Shown piece after piece: positions 7,986 through 16,430 of a DNA stretch of 64,000 bases (position 1 is its first letter; each line of letters starts with the position of its first letter). The notes below the pieces were generated by a model. The model saw nothing but the letters and a program-made list of their open reading frames with translations, made no database searches and was not told the DNA's origin. A program made the translations under genes and the position numbers. The stretch spans positions 1 to 64,000 of the forward strand of contig JAXMAM010000015.1 in the NCBI GenBank assembly GCA_046350455.1, in the 5' to 3' direction. Source of the DNA: CAZXGD01 sp046350455. GTDB taxonomy: Bacteria; Planctomycetota; Phycisphaerae; Phycisphaerales; SM1A02.

Positions 7986-10967
7986 ATGCGAATCCTGGCC
8001 GTCCTGGCGTGCGTGGCCGCGTGCGCGCTGCAGCTTGCAGCGGGTGCGCTTCCGTCTTCTGTGGATCTGCGCCCGCAGCTGACAGCCTGGGGGCTTGGCC
8101 CGCGGCCACAGGGCGCGCGCGGCACGTGCTCCATCTTCACCACGTGCTCGGCCATTGAATGCGCCGCTGCGCGCCAGACCGGCAGGCCGGTGCGTCTGAG
8201 TCCGGAGTTCCTCAACTGGGCCGCCAGCCAAGCGGCCGGGCGCCCCAGCGACGGCAACTTCTTCCACAACGCGCTGGCTGGGTTCCAGCAGCACGGACTG
8301 TGCGCGGAGGCAGACATGCCATACGCCACAGCCTTCGACGCTGGCCGCGCGCCGCCACCAGCGGCCGTGGCCGATGCCAGCGCCTTCCGCGCTGCCGTGC
8401 AGCCGCAGCTGGAGGTGCACTGGATCGTGCCGTGGAAGCCAGACCGTTTTGGCGTGGACGACGAGCAGATGCGCGAGATCAAGCGCGTGCTGGCAGCGGG
8501 ATACCCGGTGGCAGCGGGTTCTGGCCACAGCCGGCTGCTGGTGGGCTACACAGACGATGCCGCACAGCCCGGGGGCGGGACCTTCCTGACCATGGACAGC
8601 GCGCTCAACCGCTTTGACAAGGTGCCTTACGAGTTCGTCCGCAAGCAGGTGGCAGACGTGTTCTGGGTGGAGGCCATCATCAAGCCAGACAGCCCTGAAG
8701 CCCGCGTGCAGATCAGCGGACAGTTCTGGCAGCCTCGGCTGGACGCGCTCCGTGCGGGAACGCTGACCGCCAACCAGAAGCAGTGCGAGACCACCGGCCG
8801 GCTGGCCAACTTTGACCGCGCTGCAGCGGCGTTGCGTGGCGAGAAGACGATGGGTGAATTCCAGGGCCTGCTCTTCAACGACTCGGACGTCTACAAAATG
8901 ATCGAGGGCTGGTCGTACCTGGTTGCGACAGAGAAGGATCCAACTACGCGCGCTGCGCTGGCTGCGTCCCTGGAGGCGGTGATCGCGCGCGTGGCGGCGG
9001 CGCAGCTGCCGGATGGCTACATCAACACCTACTACACGCTGAAGGTGGGCCTGCCCAGGCGCATGACCAACGAGCAGTGGGACCACGAGACCTACTGCAT
9101 GGGGCACTTGATCGAGGCGGGCGTGGCGCACTGGCAATCCACGGGCAGCCGCACGCTGCTGGACACGGCTGTTCGTGCTGCGGACTACCTGCACAGCGTG
9201 TACGACGCTGGCACCTACACCGTGCCGACTGGCCATGAGGAGCTGGAGCTGGCCCTCCTGCGCCTGGCCGGCGCCACGGGCGACCAGCGGCACGCTGCGC
9301 TGGCTCAGCGTCTGGTGGAGCTGCGCGGCAAGCCGCACACCAACGCGGATGGCAGCGTCACCCCATCGTGGGGCGACTACGCGCAGGACCATGTGCCTGT
9401 GGTGGACCAGCGCGAAGCCGCGGGCCACGCTGTCCGCGCGGCGTACCTCTACTGCGCGCTGGCAGATCTGGCTGCGCGCGGCCACACGGAGTACGTGCCT
9501 GCGCTCCACGCAATCTGGAAGGACATCGTGGAGCGCCGCATCTTCATCACCGGCGGCATCGGACCAAGCGGGCACAACGAGGGGTTCACCGTGCCGTTCG
9601 ACATCCCCATCCGCGGCGCGTACCAGGAGACGTGCGCGTCCATTGGATTGTGCCTGTGGGCGGAGCGCATGTTCCAGCTGGAGGGGCAGGGCCAGTACAT
9701 GGAGCAGTTCGAGCGCACGCTGTACAACGCAGTGCTGGCTGGCGTGTCATTGGATGGCGCGCAGTTCTTCTACGTGAACCCCATGGTGAGCCGCGGCGGA
9801 GACCGGCGACAGGACTGGTTTGCGTGCGCGTGCTGCCCGCCCAACGTGCTGCGCTTCCTGGGCAGCCTGCAGCGCGCGGTCTATGGCGTGCGCGGGCGCA
9901 CGGTGCATGTCAACCTGTTCATGGAGAGCAAGGCCACGCTGCAGGTGGATGGCCAGCCCGTGGAGGTTGAGCAGGCCACCAACTACCCCGTGGACGGCCA
10001 CGTGCTGGTCACGCTGCGCAACACCACCAGCAAGCCAGTCAAGCTGGCCATTCGGAGGAACCCAGGCATGCCAGCAGAGGCCGATGGCTACCGCCGCATT
10101 GAGGTGGCGTCTGGTCAGAGCACAGTGCAGGAGTGGGACATCCCCATGGCTGCGCACCGCGCGTACAGCGATCCGCGCGTGGCCGCCAGCAAGGGCCACG
10201 TGGTCATCATGCGCGGTCCGCTGGTGTACGCAGCCGAGGCGGTGGACAACGGTGGCGCGCTGGACGGCGTGGTGCTGCCGCCAGACAGCCCCATTGCTGA
10301 GGAGCGGACAGCCGATGGCGTGCCAGTGCTCACCGTGCAGGCGCTGAAGACGTCGCGCACTGCGGATGGGGTGGCTACTGCGCCTTGCACGCTGGTGCTG
10401 CGTCCGTACTTCATGTGGGCCAATCGGCAGCCGGGCGCCATGCAGGTGTGGTTCCCAGAGAGCGTGGAAGCGCTCGGTCCGCTGCCTGAGCCGGGCGTCG
10501 CGGCCAGCGCGTCGTTCGTGGGCCATGGCGATGGTCTGCCAGCGCTGACGTATCACATCCTGCCCAGCAGCTCGGCGGATCACGACGTGCCGCGCTTCAC
10601 CTTCTGGCCGCACAAGGGTGTGGCTGGGGGCGCGGCTGCCGGCGTGGGTGCGGGCAGCCAGGCCAGCCCGCGCGCTGGCGAGGAGTGGGTGGAGCTGCGC
10701 TTTGAGCAGCCGCGCACCATCGGCACCATGGGCGTGTACTGGTTCGACGACACTGGGCGGGGCGAGTGCCGCCTGCCCGGCGCCTGCCTTGCGGAGTACC
10801 TGGACGGCCAGGCCTGGCGGCCGTTTGGCACAGGTGCGGTGGGCACCGCCAAGGACACCATGAACCGGCTGTCTGGAACGCCTGTGACCACCAGCGCGGT
10901 GCGTCTGCGGGTGACGCTGCCACCTGGCATGTCTGCGGGGATTCTGGAGTGGGAGACACGGCCGTGA
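7986..10967 (+). CDS. Secreted fusion: papain-like (C1) domain + GH127 arabinofuranosidase-like domain
   Basis: 993 residues. A signal peptide (residues 1-20) is followed by a peptidase C1 domain: Q42, C48 in GARGTCSIFTTCSAIE, H181 in GSGHSRLLVGY, and D204 where papain has Asn. From about residue 236 a GH127 (DUF1680) domain begins. E532 (HNE), E548 and C550 (ETC), and C616/C617 (ACCPPN) match the spacing of the acid/base and the zinc-cysteine site of beta-L-arabinofuranosidase HypBA1. A C-terminal beta-sandwich (about 900-993) resembles F5/8-type modules. Both catalytic sets look intact except the Asn-to-Asp change. It probably acts on plant or algal arabinose-containing glycoproteins outside the cell. 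The reading frame is continuous, with no sign of a frameshift join. Confidence 0.85.
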   Translation: MRILAVLACVAACALQLAAGALPSSVDLRPQLTAWGLGPRPQGARGTCSIFTTCSAIECAAARQTGRPVRLSPEFLNWAASQAAGRPSDGNFFHNALAGFQQHGLCAEADMPYATAFDAGRAPPPAAVADASAFRAAVQPQLEVHWIVPWKPDRFGVDDEQMREIKRVLAAGYPVAAGSGHSRLLVGYTDDAAQPGGGTFLTMDSALNRFDKVPYEFVRKQVADVFWVEAIIKPDSPEARVQISGQFWQPRLDALRAGTLTANQKQCETTGRLANFDRAAAALRGEKTMGEFQGLLFNDSDVYKMIEGWSYLVATEKDPTTRAALAASLEAVIARVAAAQLPDGYINTYYTLKVGLPRRMTNEQWDHETYCMGHLIEAGVAHWQSTGSRTLLDTAVRAADYLHSVYDAGTYTVPTGHEELELALLRLAGATGDQRHAALAQRLVELRGKPHTNADGSVTPSWGDYAQDHVPVVDQREAAGHAVRAAYLYCALADLAARGHTEYVPALHAIWKDIVERRIFITGGIGPSGHNEGFTVPFDIPIRGAYQETCASIGLCLWAERMFQLEGQGQYMEQFERTLYNAVLAGVSLDGAQFFYVNPMVSRGGDRRQDWFACACCPPNVLRFLGSLQRAVYGVRGRTVHVNLFMESKATLQVDGQPVEVEQATNYPVDGHVLVTLRNTTSKPVKLAIRRNPGMPAEADGYRRIEVASGQSTVQEWDIPMAAHRAYSDPRVAASKGHVVIMRGPLVYAAEAVDNGGALDGVVLPPDSPIAEERTADGVPVLTVQALKTSRTADGVATAPCTLVLRPYFMWANRQPGAMQVWFPESVEALGPLPEPGVAASASFVGHGDGLPALTYHILPSSSADHDVPRFTFWPHKGVAGGAAAGVGAGSQASPRAGEEWVELRFEQPRTIGTMGVYWFDDTGRGECRLPGACLAEYLDGQAWRPFGTGAVGTAKDTMNRLSGTPVTTSAVRLRVTLPPGMSAGILEWETRP

Positions 10968-10981
10968 ATCGGGGATGCAAT

Positions 10982-11012
10982 CACTTGCAAACTGCAAGTG
11001 AACGGCTATGCT
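10982..11012 (+). promoter_or_regulatory. Palindromic operator over a leaderless-type promoter
   Basis: A perfect 8-bp inverted repeat, CACTTGCA (10982-10989) and TGCAAGTG (10993-11000), with a 3-bp spacer. It covers a -35-like TTGCAA (10985-10990), which is 16 bp before TATGCT (11007-11012). The ATG at 11019 lies 7 nt after this -10, so the transcript would be almost leaderless. The downstream operon encodes an HxlR repressor, making autoregulation likely. The function is inferred from symmetry and position. Confidence 0.65.
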
Positions 11013-11018
11013 CCTTCC

Positions 11019-11651
11019 ATGAGCACTGCCCGCACCGCTGCCACCGCTGCCGCCGCATCCCAGCCCGTGCTGGCCCCGCCCGGGGCTGGCATTCCCCGCA
11101 TGGAGCGCCTCATCGGCGGGACCATCTTTGCATTCCGTCGCTGGCGTGGCACGCCCGCTGGCTGGACTGCGCTGTTCCAGTCTGAACGGCGGGCCATTGA
11201 CCAGCTGGTGCAGGGCTCGTCACCACAGCACCTCTCCATGCAGGTGCTCATTCCGCGCCTGCGGGGGCTGGAGGACAGCAGCCGGAACTGGTCGGTGTGG
11301 ATGACGCTGGACCACCTGCGCATCGTGAACACGCAGATTGCAGGGGTGATGCAGGCGCTGCTGGCTGACCGCGTGCCCCCTGGGAAGGCCAGCACTGCTG
11401 CAGTGAAGCCCAGCCCGGAAGCCACCGCTGCGGTGCTGCCCGCGTACCACGCCTCCTGCGACGCGGTGGAGCGCGCGGCGGGACGCGCGGCCGCTCCCTC
11501 GCTGCGCACGCGTCTCCGCTTTGCACACCCATGGTTCGGCCCGCTAGACGCGGCTGGCTGGCATGCGATGGCAGCCATGCACATGGGGATCCACAAGGCG
11601 CAGGTGCGCGCCATCCTGCTGGGTGCGCGCAGCAGCGGAGCCACGCGGTGA
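11019..11651 (+). CDS. DinB-family protein, co-transcribed with HxlR regulator
   Basis: 210 residues from ATG 11019. An in-frame GTG at 10998 lies inside the operator, so ATG 11019 is preferred. The DinB-superfamily signature is in the C-terminal part: HPWFGPLDAAGWHAMAAMHMGIHKAQV, with conserved His residues for metal, and an earlier MTLDHLRIVN helix. The N-terminus has an Ala-rich stretch. The stop TGA overlaps the GTG of the HxlR gene. The pair probably forms a stress-responsive unit in which HxlR senses a thiol-reactive compound and the DinB protein handles it; that role is an inference. Confidence 0.75.
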   Translation: MSTARTAATAAAASQPVLAPPGAGIPRMERLIGGTIFAFRRWRGTPAGWTALFQSERRAIDQLVQGSSPQHLSMQVLIPRLRGLEDSSRNWSVWMTLDHLRIVNTQIAGVMQALLADRVPPGKASTAAVKPSPEATAAVLPAYHASCDAVERAAGRAAAPSLRTRLRFAHPWFGPLDAAGWHAMAAMHMGIHKAQVRAILLGARSSGATR

Positions 11652-12010
11652 GCACGCGGAAGCGCCGCTCGCCGTGCCCAGTGGCCTGCACGCTGGATGT
11701 GCTGGGCGACCGGTGGACCCTGCTGGTCATCCGGGACCTGATGGCAGGCAAGAGCCAGTATCACGAGTTCCAGGCATCGCCAGAGGGCATCGCCAGCAAC
11801 ATCCTGGCTGCGCGCCTGGAGCAGCTGCAGGAGGCTGGGCTGGTGTCCACCCGTCCTTCCACGCAGCGGGCGGGAGCGCTGGAGTACGAGCTCACCAAGA
11901 AAGGCTGGTCGCTCCGCCCGGTGCTGCGGGCGGTGGCCACCTGGGGGTTGGCCAACATCCGCGGAACAGAAGTCCGCATTGCGCTGCGCCCGCATGCTGT
12001 CACGCCGTAG
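11648..12010 (+). CDS. HxlR-family winged-helix transcriptional regulator
   Basis: 120 residues from a GTG at 11648 that overlaps the preceding stop. It has the typical HxlR sequence: CPVACTLDVLGDRWTLLVIRDL, a YHEFQASPEGIASNILAARL recognition segment, LQEAGLV and YELTKKGWSL. The N-terminal Cys before PVACTLD is the redox- or electrophile-sensing position in several HxlR proteins; here two Cys are available. It probably binds the 19-bp palindrome at 10982-11000. The 3' end overlaps the convergent DUF1572 gene by 11 bp. Confidence 0.9.
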   Translation: MSTRKRRSPCPVACTLDVLGDRWTLLVIRDLMAGKSQYHEFQASPEGIASNILAARLEQLQEAGLVSTRPSTQRAGALEYELTKKGWSLRPVLRAVATWGLANIRGTEVRIALRPHAVTP

Positions 12011-12551
12011 GCGTGTGCCCCTTGGCGCGGTTGTACTCCGCGCTCTGGCCGCGGGGAATGGTGATGGTCTTCCACCCGCCTGGGCCAACAGTGGTGCGCG
12101 CAATCAGCACCATCTGCGCCTGGTGGTAGGCAGCGTGCGCCAGCGCACGGGCCAGCGCGCGTGCCACCGTGTGCGGCTCGCTGCGGATGGTGACGGTGCG
12201 GCCAAGGTCTGCGTCCGTGAGCGGGGCCAGCGCAGCGCGCACGCATGCCCAGCCTTCCTCCCAGCGCGCCAGCACCGCGGCACGCCCCGCAGCGCCCGCT
12301 GGGAAGTCGTCCACAAACTCGCCGTCGCGCTGCCGCCAGGGCTTTTCGCCGTCCTCTGTCAGGAAGTTGGTGAAGCGGCTGCAGAAGTTGCCAGCCAGGT
12401 GCTTCATGATCACGGCCACCGAGTTGGTCTCGGCGTTCAAGCACGCGCGCAGCTGCGCGTCGTCCAGCTGAACAATGGCCTTCTCTGCGCCGCGCTTCAC
12501 AGCCTCAAATTCCTGCTCAAACGCCTCCACTGCAGTGCGGCCAGCGGTCAT
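12000..12551 (-). CDS. DUF1572 protein (DinB superfamily)
   Basis: 183 residues. The pattern of DUF1572 is clear: NSVAVIMKHLAGNFCSRFTNFLTEDGEKPWRQRD, then VARALARALAHAAYHQAQMVLIAR near the C-terminus with His ligands of the DinB fold. This is the third DinB-type gene within 6 kb. ATG at 12549-12551 overlaps the stop of the upstream PPK2 gene by 4 bp, so it is the last gene of the SulP/PPK2 unit. The function of the family is unknown. Confidence 0.85.
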   Translation of the reverse strand: MTAGRTAVEAFEQEFEAVKRGAEKAIVQLDDAQLRACLNAETNSVAVIMKHLAGNFCSRFTNFLTEDGEKPWRQRDGEFVDDFPAGAAGRAAVLARWEEGWACVRAALAPLTDADLGRTVTIRSEPHTVARALARALAHAAYHQAQMVLIARTTVGPGGWKTITIPRGQSAEYNRAKGHTPTA

Positions 12552-14044
12552 GTGCGGTCCTTTCCGATGGCGGCGCAGATGCGCTCTAGCACCGTCACGC
12601 GCGCCAGGTTCTTGTCATTGGATGGGATCAGGTGCCACGGTGCGTGCTGCGTGGAGGTTCGGTCCACCATGTCGCACACGGCTTGTTCGTAGGCGGGCCA
12701 CTTGTCGCGGTTGCGCCAGTCTTCCGGCGTGATCTTGAACTGCTTCCAGGGCGTCGCCTCGCGCTCCTTGAAGCGGCGCAGCTGCTCGTCTGGCGTCACT
12801 GCCAGCCAGAACTTGCACAGCACTGCGCCCGCATCCACCAGCTGCTCCTCAAACTCGTTGATCTCGTGGTACGCGCGCATCCAGTCAGCCTCGCTGCACA
12901 GCTTCTCCACGCGCTCCACCAGCACCCGGCCATACCAGCTGCGGTCATAGATGACGCAGTGCCCCAGCTCTGGCAGGTGCCGCCAGAAGCGCCACAGGTA
13001 GGGCTGGGCGCGCTCCTCATCGGTGGGCGCCGCCACAGGGATCACGCGATAGTGCCGCGCGTCCAGCGCCCGGGTCACGCGGCGGATGGTGCTGCCTTTG
13101 CCAGCCGCGTCCATGCCTTCGAACACCAGGATGAGCGACCGCTTGGCCATGCGCTTGCCACGCATGCGGCGCGCCAGCTTGCCTTGCAGCTGCTGCAGCT
13201 GGTCCTGGTACTCCGGATCTGGCAGGGCGGCCTGGTAGTCCAGCGCATTGAGCAGGTTGCGCCCATCCAGGGCGGGCGGCGGAGGTGGCGCGCTGTCTGG
13301 CTGCGGCGCGCGCTCTCGATGCGTGTCTGCGCCGGCTGCCAGGCGCTGCTGCATGGCGTCCAGCAGGATGCGGCCTGCAGTCAACGATCGGTATGGATGG
13401 TCCGAACCTTCGATGACCATCCACGGTGCGTCGCCGGTGCTGGTCTCGCGCAGCGCCACCTCGCAGACGCGCACAAACTGGTCATAGTGCTTGAAGTGCC
13501 GCCAGTCCTCCTTGGTGACCCGCCAGGCGGTGCGCTTGCTGCTGGCCAGGTGCTTCAGCCGCTGGCGCTGCGCGCTCTTGGACAAGTGGAACCAAAGCTT
13601 GACCAGGACCACGCCTTCCGCAACCAGCATGCGCTCAAAGTGGCGGATCTGCTCCAGGCGCCGGTCCATCTCCGCACGGCTCACATGCTCCAGCACGCGC
13701 TCCAGGATGGGGTCGGTGTACCACGATCCAAACAGGATGCCGATGCGCCCCTTGGGTGGCAGCGCGCGCCAGAAGCGCCACATCTCTGGGCGGGCGCGCT
13801 CCTCGTCGGTGCGCGGGCCAAAGGCATGCGTGTGGATGTGCCGCGGATCCATCCACTCGTTGAACAGGTTGACTGTCTCGCCCTTGCCTGCGCCATCCAC
13901 GCCATTCACCAGCACGATGACCGGCGTGTCGGAACGGCGCAGCAGCTCGTACTGCGCGGCCAGCAGTTCCTGGCGCAGCACAGGCTCCTGCGCGCTGAAC
14001 TCCTCCTTGGAGATGGTGTGGCCGATCTCTGCGGACTCAAACAT
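12548..14044 (-). CDS. pap: Polyphosphate:AMP phosphotransferase (class II PPK2)
   Basis: 498 residues from the ATG at 14042-14044, overlapping the stop of the SulP gene by 8 bp. Two PPK2 domains are present. The first has Walker A VNGVDGAGKGE, but its Walker B position reads ILFGSWYTD, lacking the catalytic Asp-Arg. The second has FEGMDAAGKGS and an intact IYDRSWYGRVLVERVE. This degenerate/active arrangement is typical of class II PPK2 enzymes, which make ADP from AMP and polyphosphate. A Pro-rich linker near residue 260 separates the domains. A longer start at 14092 is possible but adds Arg-rich residues inside the upstream gene. Confidence 0.9.
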   Translation of the reverse strand: MFESAEIGHTISKEEFSAQEPVLRQELLAAQYELLRRSDTPVIVLVNGVDGAGKGETVNLFNEWMDPRHIHTHAFGPRTDEERARPEMWRFWRALPPKGRIGILFGSWYTDPILERVLEHVSRAEMDRRLEQIRHFERMLVAEGVVLVKLWFHLSKSAQRQRLKHLASSKRTAWRVTKEDWRHFKHYDQFVRVCEVALRETSTGDAPWMVIEGSDHPYRSLTAGRILLDAMQQRLAAGADTHRERAPQPDSAPPPPPALDGRNLLNALDYQAALPDPEYQDQLQQLQGKLARRMRGKRMAKRSLILVFEGMDAAGKGSTIRRVTRALDARHYRVIPVAAPTDEERAQPYLWRFWRHLPELGHCVIYDRSWYGRVLVERVEKLCSEADWMRAYHEINEFEEQLVDAGAVLCKFWLAVTPDEQLRRFKEREATPWKQFKITPEDWRNRDKWPAYEQAVCDMVDRTSTQHAPWHLIPSNDKNLARVTVLERICAAIGKDRT

Positions 14045-16334
14045 GGCGGGATGCCGCGCTGGGCTGGCGCGCGGCCAGATCCTCCTGCGCAAAGCCTACG
14101 CCGTCCAGGAAATCCACGCGGCCGGAAGTCACGTCGTAGATGGCTCCCACCACGGCGATGTCGCCGTTGAGCACCATGTTCTCCAACGCAGGGCTGTGCT
14201 CCAGGATCCAGCGAATGGTGTTGCGCACGTTGATGGCTGCCACTCGGTTCACAAACTCCTCGTTGTCCGAGGTGCGGTTGTGCGTGGTGTGGCTCTCCAT
14301 GCGCACGGCTTCTGCGATGGGCCCCGTCACCGCCCCCAGATTGTCCAGCCCAGGGATCTGGCTGGGGTCCTGGCCCTTGGCCACGATGTCGCAGGTGGCC
14401 TTCACTGCTCCGCAGCGCGTGTGGCCCATCACCAGGATGAGCTTGGAGCCAGCCACCTTGCAGGCGTACTCCAGGCTCCCCACCACCTTGCCGCGGGCTA
14501 CGTTGCCTGCCAGGCGCAGGCTGAAGATGTCGCCAATTCCCAGGTCGAAGAGCAGCTCAGCGGGCGCGCGGGAATCCATGCAACTGAGCACGGCGGCCAT
14601 GGGATGCTGGCCATCCTGGGTGGCGTTGACTTGCCGCACCAGGTCTCGGCTCAGGCGCTTGCCGCTCACGAATCGCTCGTTGCCTTCCTTGAGCAGCGCC
14701 AGCACCTTGCTGGGCGTGAGCGAGCTCTGAAGCTCCCGCGTGCTGACATCCACAAACTGCACGCGATCCTGGATGGGGTAGCGGTCCTTGAATCCCACCA
14801 GGCTCACCTGCACGCCGCGGGCGGGCGCAGTCTCCTCCGAGAACTCGCGGATCATGGCCAGGATGTCCGGGTCCACGTAGTCCGCCAGACGAGCGTCCAG
14901 AAGCACCTGATCGCCGCGCTTGAACTTGGCCAGGATGTCTGTCAGCCGCGCGCGATTGAGGAACGTGGACTGGCTCCCCAGCTCCACGCGGTGCAGCAGG
15001 CCGCTCACATGCTTCTCGTCAATCACGCGGAAGCCGCTCTGCAGGTTGGTCCACAGGATGAACAGCAGGCTGACCGCCAGGCCCAGCAGGACGCCCACCA
15101 GCAGGTCGGTCAGGACGATGGCTGCCACGGTGATGGCAAAGGGCAGGAACTGCGTCTTGCCTTCGCGCCACATGGAGGCGAACAGCGATGGATTGGCCAG
15201 CTTCCAGCCTGTCATGACCAGCACGGCGGCCAGCGCGGAGAGCGGGATGTAGTTGAGCCATTGCGGCAGGAAGACCACGCTCACCAGCAGCAGTGCGCCG
15301 TGGAAGATGGCGGACACGCGCGACCTCGCGCCTGCGTTGGCGTTGACCGAGCTGCGCACGATGACCGAGGTCATGGGCAGGCCGCCGATGAGCCCCGCAG
15401 CCACGTTGCCCACTCCCTGCGCCATGAGCTCGCGGTTGGGAGGCGAGAATCGGCGCAGCGGGTCCAGCTTGTCGGTGGCTTCCAGGTTCAGCAGCGTCTC
15501 GATGCTGGCCACGATGGCCAGGGTGCCAGCAGCCGTCCACACGGCGGCGTCCGTCACGCGGCTGAAGTCCGGCAGCTGGATCATGCTGCTCCAGGAGTAG
15601 CCATCCTGGCCCAGCACGGGCACGGCCACCAGGTGGGTGGCTTCAATGGTCCACGTTGAGCCCCTGGCAGACAGCAGCAGGCTGATGCCCGTGCCCACCA
15701 GGACCGCAGCCAGCGGGCCGGGGAAGAGCGTCTTCTTCAGCGGGGTCTTCTCCCAGATGATCAGCACGCCCAGCGACACCAGTCCCACCAGCGTGGCGCC
15801 GGGCAGGAACGCGCCCAGCATGGCCTGGAGCGCGGTGAAGGTGTTGCGGCCATCGGTCTGGGAAAATGAGAAGTCGCCCTCAAAGTCAGTGTCATGCCCC
15901 AGGAGGTGGGGCATCTGCTTCAGGATGAGCAGCACGCCAATGGCGGCCAGCAGGCCCTTGATGACGTTGGTGGGAATGAACTTGGCCAGTGCGCCAGCCT
16001 TCATCAGGCCCAGCCCCAGCTGGAGCGCGCCAGCGATGGTGAGCGCCAGCAGGAATGCCTGGAAGGACCCCAGGGCGTTGATCTGCGCCAGCACAATGGC
16101 GGCCAGGCCAGCTGCTGGGCCGGACACGCTGATGTGCGACCCGCTGAGCGAGCCAACAACGATGCCGCCCAAGATCCCGGAAATCAGGCCTGCCTGGAGG
16201 GGCGCGCCAGATGCCAGGGCGATGCCCAGGCACAGCGGCACTGCCACAAGAAAGACCACCGATCCGGCGATGAGGTCTCGGCCGAGGGAGCGTGACTGGG
16301 GAATCAGCGATGGCTCATGGTGTGCGATGGTCAT
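14037..16334 (-). CDS. SulP-type anion transporter fused to beta-carbonic anhydrase
   Basis: 765 residues. Residues about 18-420 are a SulP permease with many membrane helices (DLIAGSVVFLVAVPLCLGIALA, SVSGPAAGLAAIV, SVIVRSSVNANAGA). A short STAS-like region follows. From about residue 550 there is a beta-class carbonic anhydrase with zinc ligands C585 and D587 (SCMDSR) and H638/C641 (GHTRCGA). Such fusions are thought to import bicarbonate or sulfate and interconvert CO2 and bicarbonate at the inner face of the membrane. It is the first gene of the unit SulP-CA, PPK2, DUF1572. It is divergent from a CobW-type GTPase with a palindromic operator between them. Confidence 0.92.
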   Translation of the reverse strand: MTIAHHEPSLIPQSRSLGRDLIAGSVVFLVAVPLCLGIALASGAPLQAGLISGILGGIVVGSLSGSHISVSGPAAGLAAIVLAQINALGSFQAFLLALTIAGALQLGLGLMKAGALAKFIPTNVIKGLLAAIGVLLILKQMPHLLGHDTDFEGDFSFSQTDGRNTFTALQAMLGAFLPGATLVGLVSLGVLIIWEKTPLKKTLFPGPLAAVLVGTGISLLLSARGSTWTIEATHLVAVPVLGQDGYSWSSMIQLPDFSRVTDAAVWTAAGTLAIVASIETLLNLEATDKLDPLRRFSPPNRELMAQGVGNVAAGLIGGLPMTSVIVRSSVNANAGARSRVSAIFHGALLLVSVVFLPQWLNYIPLSALAAVLVMTGWKLANPSLFASMWREGKTQFLPFAITVAAIVLTDLLVGVLLGLAVSLLFILWTNLQSGFRVIDEKHVSGLLHRVELGSQSTFLNRARLTDILAKFKRGDQVLLDARLADYVDPDILAMIREFSEETAPARGVQVSLVGFKDRYPIQDRVQFVDVSTRELQSSLTPSKVLALLKEGNERFVSGKRLSRDLVRQVNATQDGQHPMAAVLSCMDSRAPAELLFDLGIGDIFSLRLAGNVARGKVVGSLEYACKVAGSKLILVMGHTRCGAVKATCDIVAKGQDPSQIPGLDNLGAVTGPIAEAVRMESHTTHNRTSDNEEFVNRVAAINVRNTIRWILEHSPALENMVLNGDIAVVGAIYDVTSGRVDFLDGVGFAQEDLAARQPSAASRHV

Positions 16335-16368
16335 GGGCGCGCCTGGAGGGGTGCAGGTTGAGGACGGT

Positions 16369-16409
16369 GTGCTGGCGCATCCTAGGCTGCGCCAGCACTT
16401 TCTGGCGCA
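16369..16409. promoter_or_regulatory. Palindromic operator in the divergent SulP-CA / CobW promoter region
   Basis: A perfect 11-bp inverted repeat, GTGCTGGCGCA (16369-16379) and TGCGCCAGCAC (16388-16398), with an 8-bp spacer. A third half-site CTGGCGCA follows at 16402-16409. It lies between the two divergent starts, so one regulator could control both. A possible -10 for the plus gene is TAGAAT at 16416-16421, 9 nt before the ATG. The regulator is not identifiable from the window. Confidence 0.6.
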
Positions 16410-16430
16410 CCATCATAGAATGTGGCTCTC

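Noticed and set aside
7608..9575. Long minus-strand open frame opposite the C1/GH127 fusion
   Set aside because: Composition is typical for a shadow of a GC-rich gene, and the plus strand has intact catalytic motifs.
13491..15659. Long plus-strand open frame opposite PPK2 and SulP
   Set aside because: It is antisense to two intact enzymes and has no domain; a shadow frame.
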